DNA from: Candidatus Hydrogenedentota bacterium
GTDB lineage: Bacteria; Hydrogenedentota; Hydrogenedentia; Hydrogenedentiales; CAITNO01
Length of the DNA: 5,638 nucleotides
NCBI GenBank assembly: GCA_903922535.1
Contig: CAIXUF010000081.1
Span: 1 to 5,638 of the forward strand
Direction of reading: 5' to 3'
In this document: positions 4,816-5,638 of the stretch, in pieces
How positions within the stretch are numbered: position 1 is the first letter of the stretch
Layout of the letters: every line of letters starts with the position of its first letter
Translations under genes and position numbers: made by a program
The notes under the pieces: generated by a model
The model's database searches: none
Seen by the model: the letters and a program-made list of their open reading frames with translations, nothing else
Told to the model about the DNA's origin: nothing

Positions 4816-5638
4816 TCATTCAAGCATGGTCGCGCGGTATGTCTCCAGCGGTTCTGCAAGTTTGACGTCCGAGGTCAAATCCCAAAGCGAGGTGTTCATG
4901 TGGCGCAGCGCCAGTGTGCCGGCGATCCATGGGGTTCCCCAGCCGGACTCGGTACACCAGGCGCCCCATTCCCAGTCGGCGTTGCTGGCCCAGAATTCCC
5001 ACTTGCCGAAGTCGAAGCCGCGGTACCAGGCCCCGTCGAGTTCCGGGTGCGCCCCGGAGCAAATCTGTATCCGGCAGAGAAACTTTGCCAGCTTGTCCTC
5101 CGCATCGCGGTAGAATGCATCGCCGGTGGCCGCGGCCGCCTCGTGCAGGCCGATGAGCGCGAAGTTGCAGGTGTAGAGCATGTCGCACAACGTGTCGCCG
5201 TCCTGCTGGAGCAGGGAGATTTCTCCGGTGCCGTACTTGTCGTTGGATTCGACGGCCTGCTTTGCGCCGCCGAGTGTTTCGCGGATCGCGCCGCTCGCGT
5301 CCTGCGAGGCCACGAGGTCCTGCGCCACGGTGCGCAGCCAGCGGCGGTGTTCGGGGGTGTCCTCCACGCGAAGCAGCCATGCCAGCGGTAACAGGGCACG
5401 GGCGCGCTCAATCTGTGAACTGCGAATCACCCAGTCCCAGTGGTCGGGATAGGCGTCCATGAGCATGCCAATGGCGGTCCTGCTTTTCTCAAGAAACGGC
5501 GCGTAGCCGGTCTTCTCGTAGGCCCGCAGGAAACAGGCCCACAGCCATCCCTCGTAGTGGGCGGAGTACTGGACATGATCCCCGTCGCGGTAGGACTTCC
5601 ATCCGCGCTTCCCAAGCTGCTTCTCCGTCACACAGCCC
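4816..5638 (-). CDS. (alpha/alpha)-toroid glycosidase-like protein, 5' partial
   Basis: The frame is open from the right edge to the TGA at 4818-4816, giving 273 residues of C-terminus. The GTG at 5631 has two more open codons before it, so it is probably not the true start. Numbering from that GTG, the chain is mostly amphipathic helices with aromatic and acidic residues in the turns, as in six-hairpin (alpha/alpha) barrels. Examples are YSAHYEGWLWACF (~22-34), IERARALLPLAWLL (74-87), QDASGAIRETLG (110-121) and DTLCDMLYTCNFALIGLHEA (146-165). A striking segment at 202-235 holds eight tryptophans, including KWEFWASNADWEWGAWC and ESGWGTPWIAG, and could line a sugar-binding cleft. I recall similar segments in uncharacterised proteins of planctomycetes and relatives, but I cannot name a glycoside hydrolase family, and catalytic acids cannot be assigned. 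It converges on the toxin gene. A non-enzymatic toroid protein is possible. Confidence 0.75.
   Translation of the reverse strand, partial: GCVTEKQLGKRGWKSYRDGDHVQYSAHYEGWLWACFLRAYEKTGYAPFLEKSRTAIGMLMDAYPDHWDWVIRSSQIERARALLPLAWLLRVEDTPEHRRWLRTVAQDLVASQDASGAIRETLGGAKQAVESNDKYGTGEISLLQQDGDTLCDMLYTCNFALIGLHEAAAATGDAFYRDAEDKLAKFLCRIQICSGAHPELDGAWYRGFDFGKWEFWASNADWEWGAWCTESGWGTPWIAGTLALRHMNTSLWDLTSDVKLAEPLETYRATMLE

Noticed and set aside
4900..5391. 163-codon open frame on the plus strand
   Set aside because: It is antisense to the toroid protein, whose translation is far more protein-like (helical periodicity, Trp-rich motifs).

Overview
This window is G+C-rich (above 60% by eye) and looks like a chromosome fragment from a planctomycete-like or related PVC-type bacterium (Planctomycetota, Lentisphaerota, Verrucomicrobiota, or Hydrogenedentota). 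The assignment rests on protein style: a very large secreted-type protein joins discoidin and CBM9-like sugar-binding domains to a TolB-like propeller and a planctomycete-type di-heme cytochrome c tail. A carbohydrate-active-enzyme-like (alpha/alpha)-toroid protein lies nearby. No taxonomic marker gene is present, so the assignment is an inference.

Layout, left to right. Positions 1-3489 (+) hold the 3' part of one giant gene whose start lies outside the window. It resembles proteins with the hydrazine synthase alpha-subunit middle domain and carries two CXXCH haem sites. Only 13 bases after its stop comes a near-consensus sigma-70-type promoter (3503-3531). This drives a two-gene toxin-antitoxin operon: an Xre/MbcA/ParS-type antitoxin (best start 3560, end 4090) and a RES-domain toxin (4087-4563), overlapping by ATGA. 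The promoter's -35 box coincides with the longest possible antitoxin start (TTG 3503), so that long reading frame is almost certainly mis-started.

Positions 4564-4815 form a gene-free gap between converging genes. It is unusually structured: a 9-bp tandem repeat with nearly seven copies (ATGGACGAT type), GTCCAT hexamers in the opposite orientation on both sides, a G-rich quadruplex-like run, and a nested hairpin. Positions 4816-5638 (-) hold the 3' part of a gene for a Trp-rich (alpha/alpha)-toroid, glycosidase-like protein that runs off the right edge.

The two large flanking genes are most simply read as parts of an extracytoplasmic carbohydrate/redox repertoire. The Xre-RES module is self-contained, with its own promoter, and is probably an accessory insertion. 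No wholly new system is evident. The points most worth a second look are the domain fusion in the giant protein, the start and operator arrangement of the toxin-antitoxin operon, a possible dispersed-repeat fragment inside the antitoxin N-terminus, and the intergenic nonamer array.
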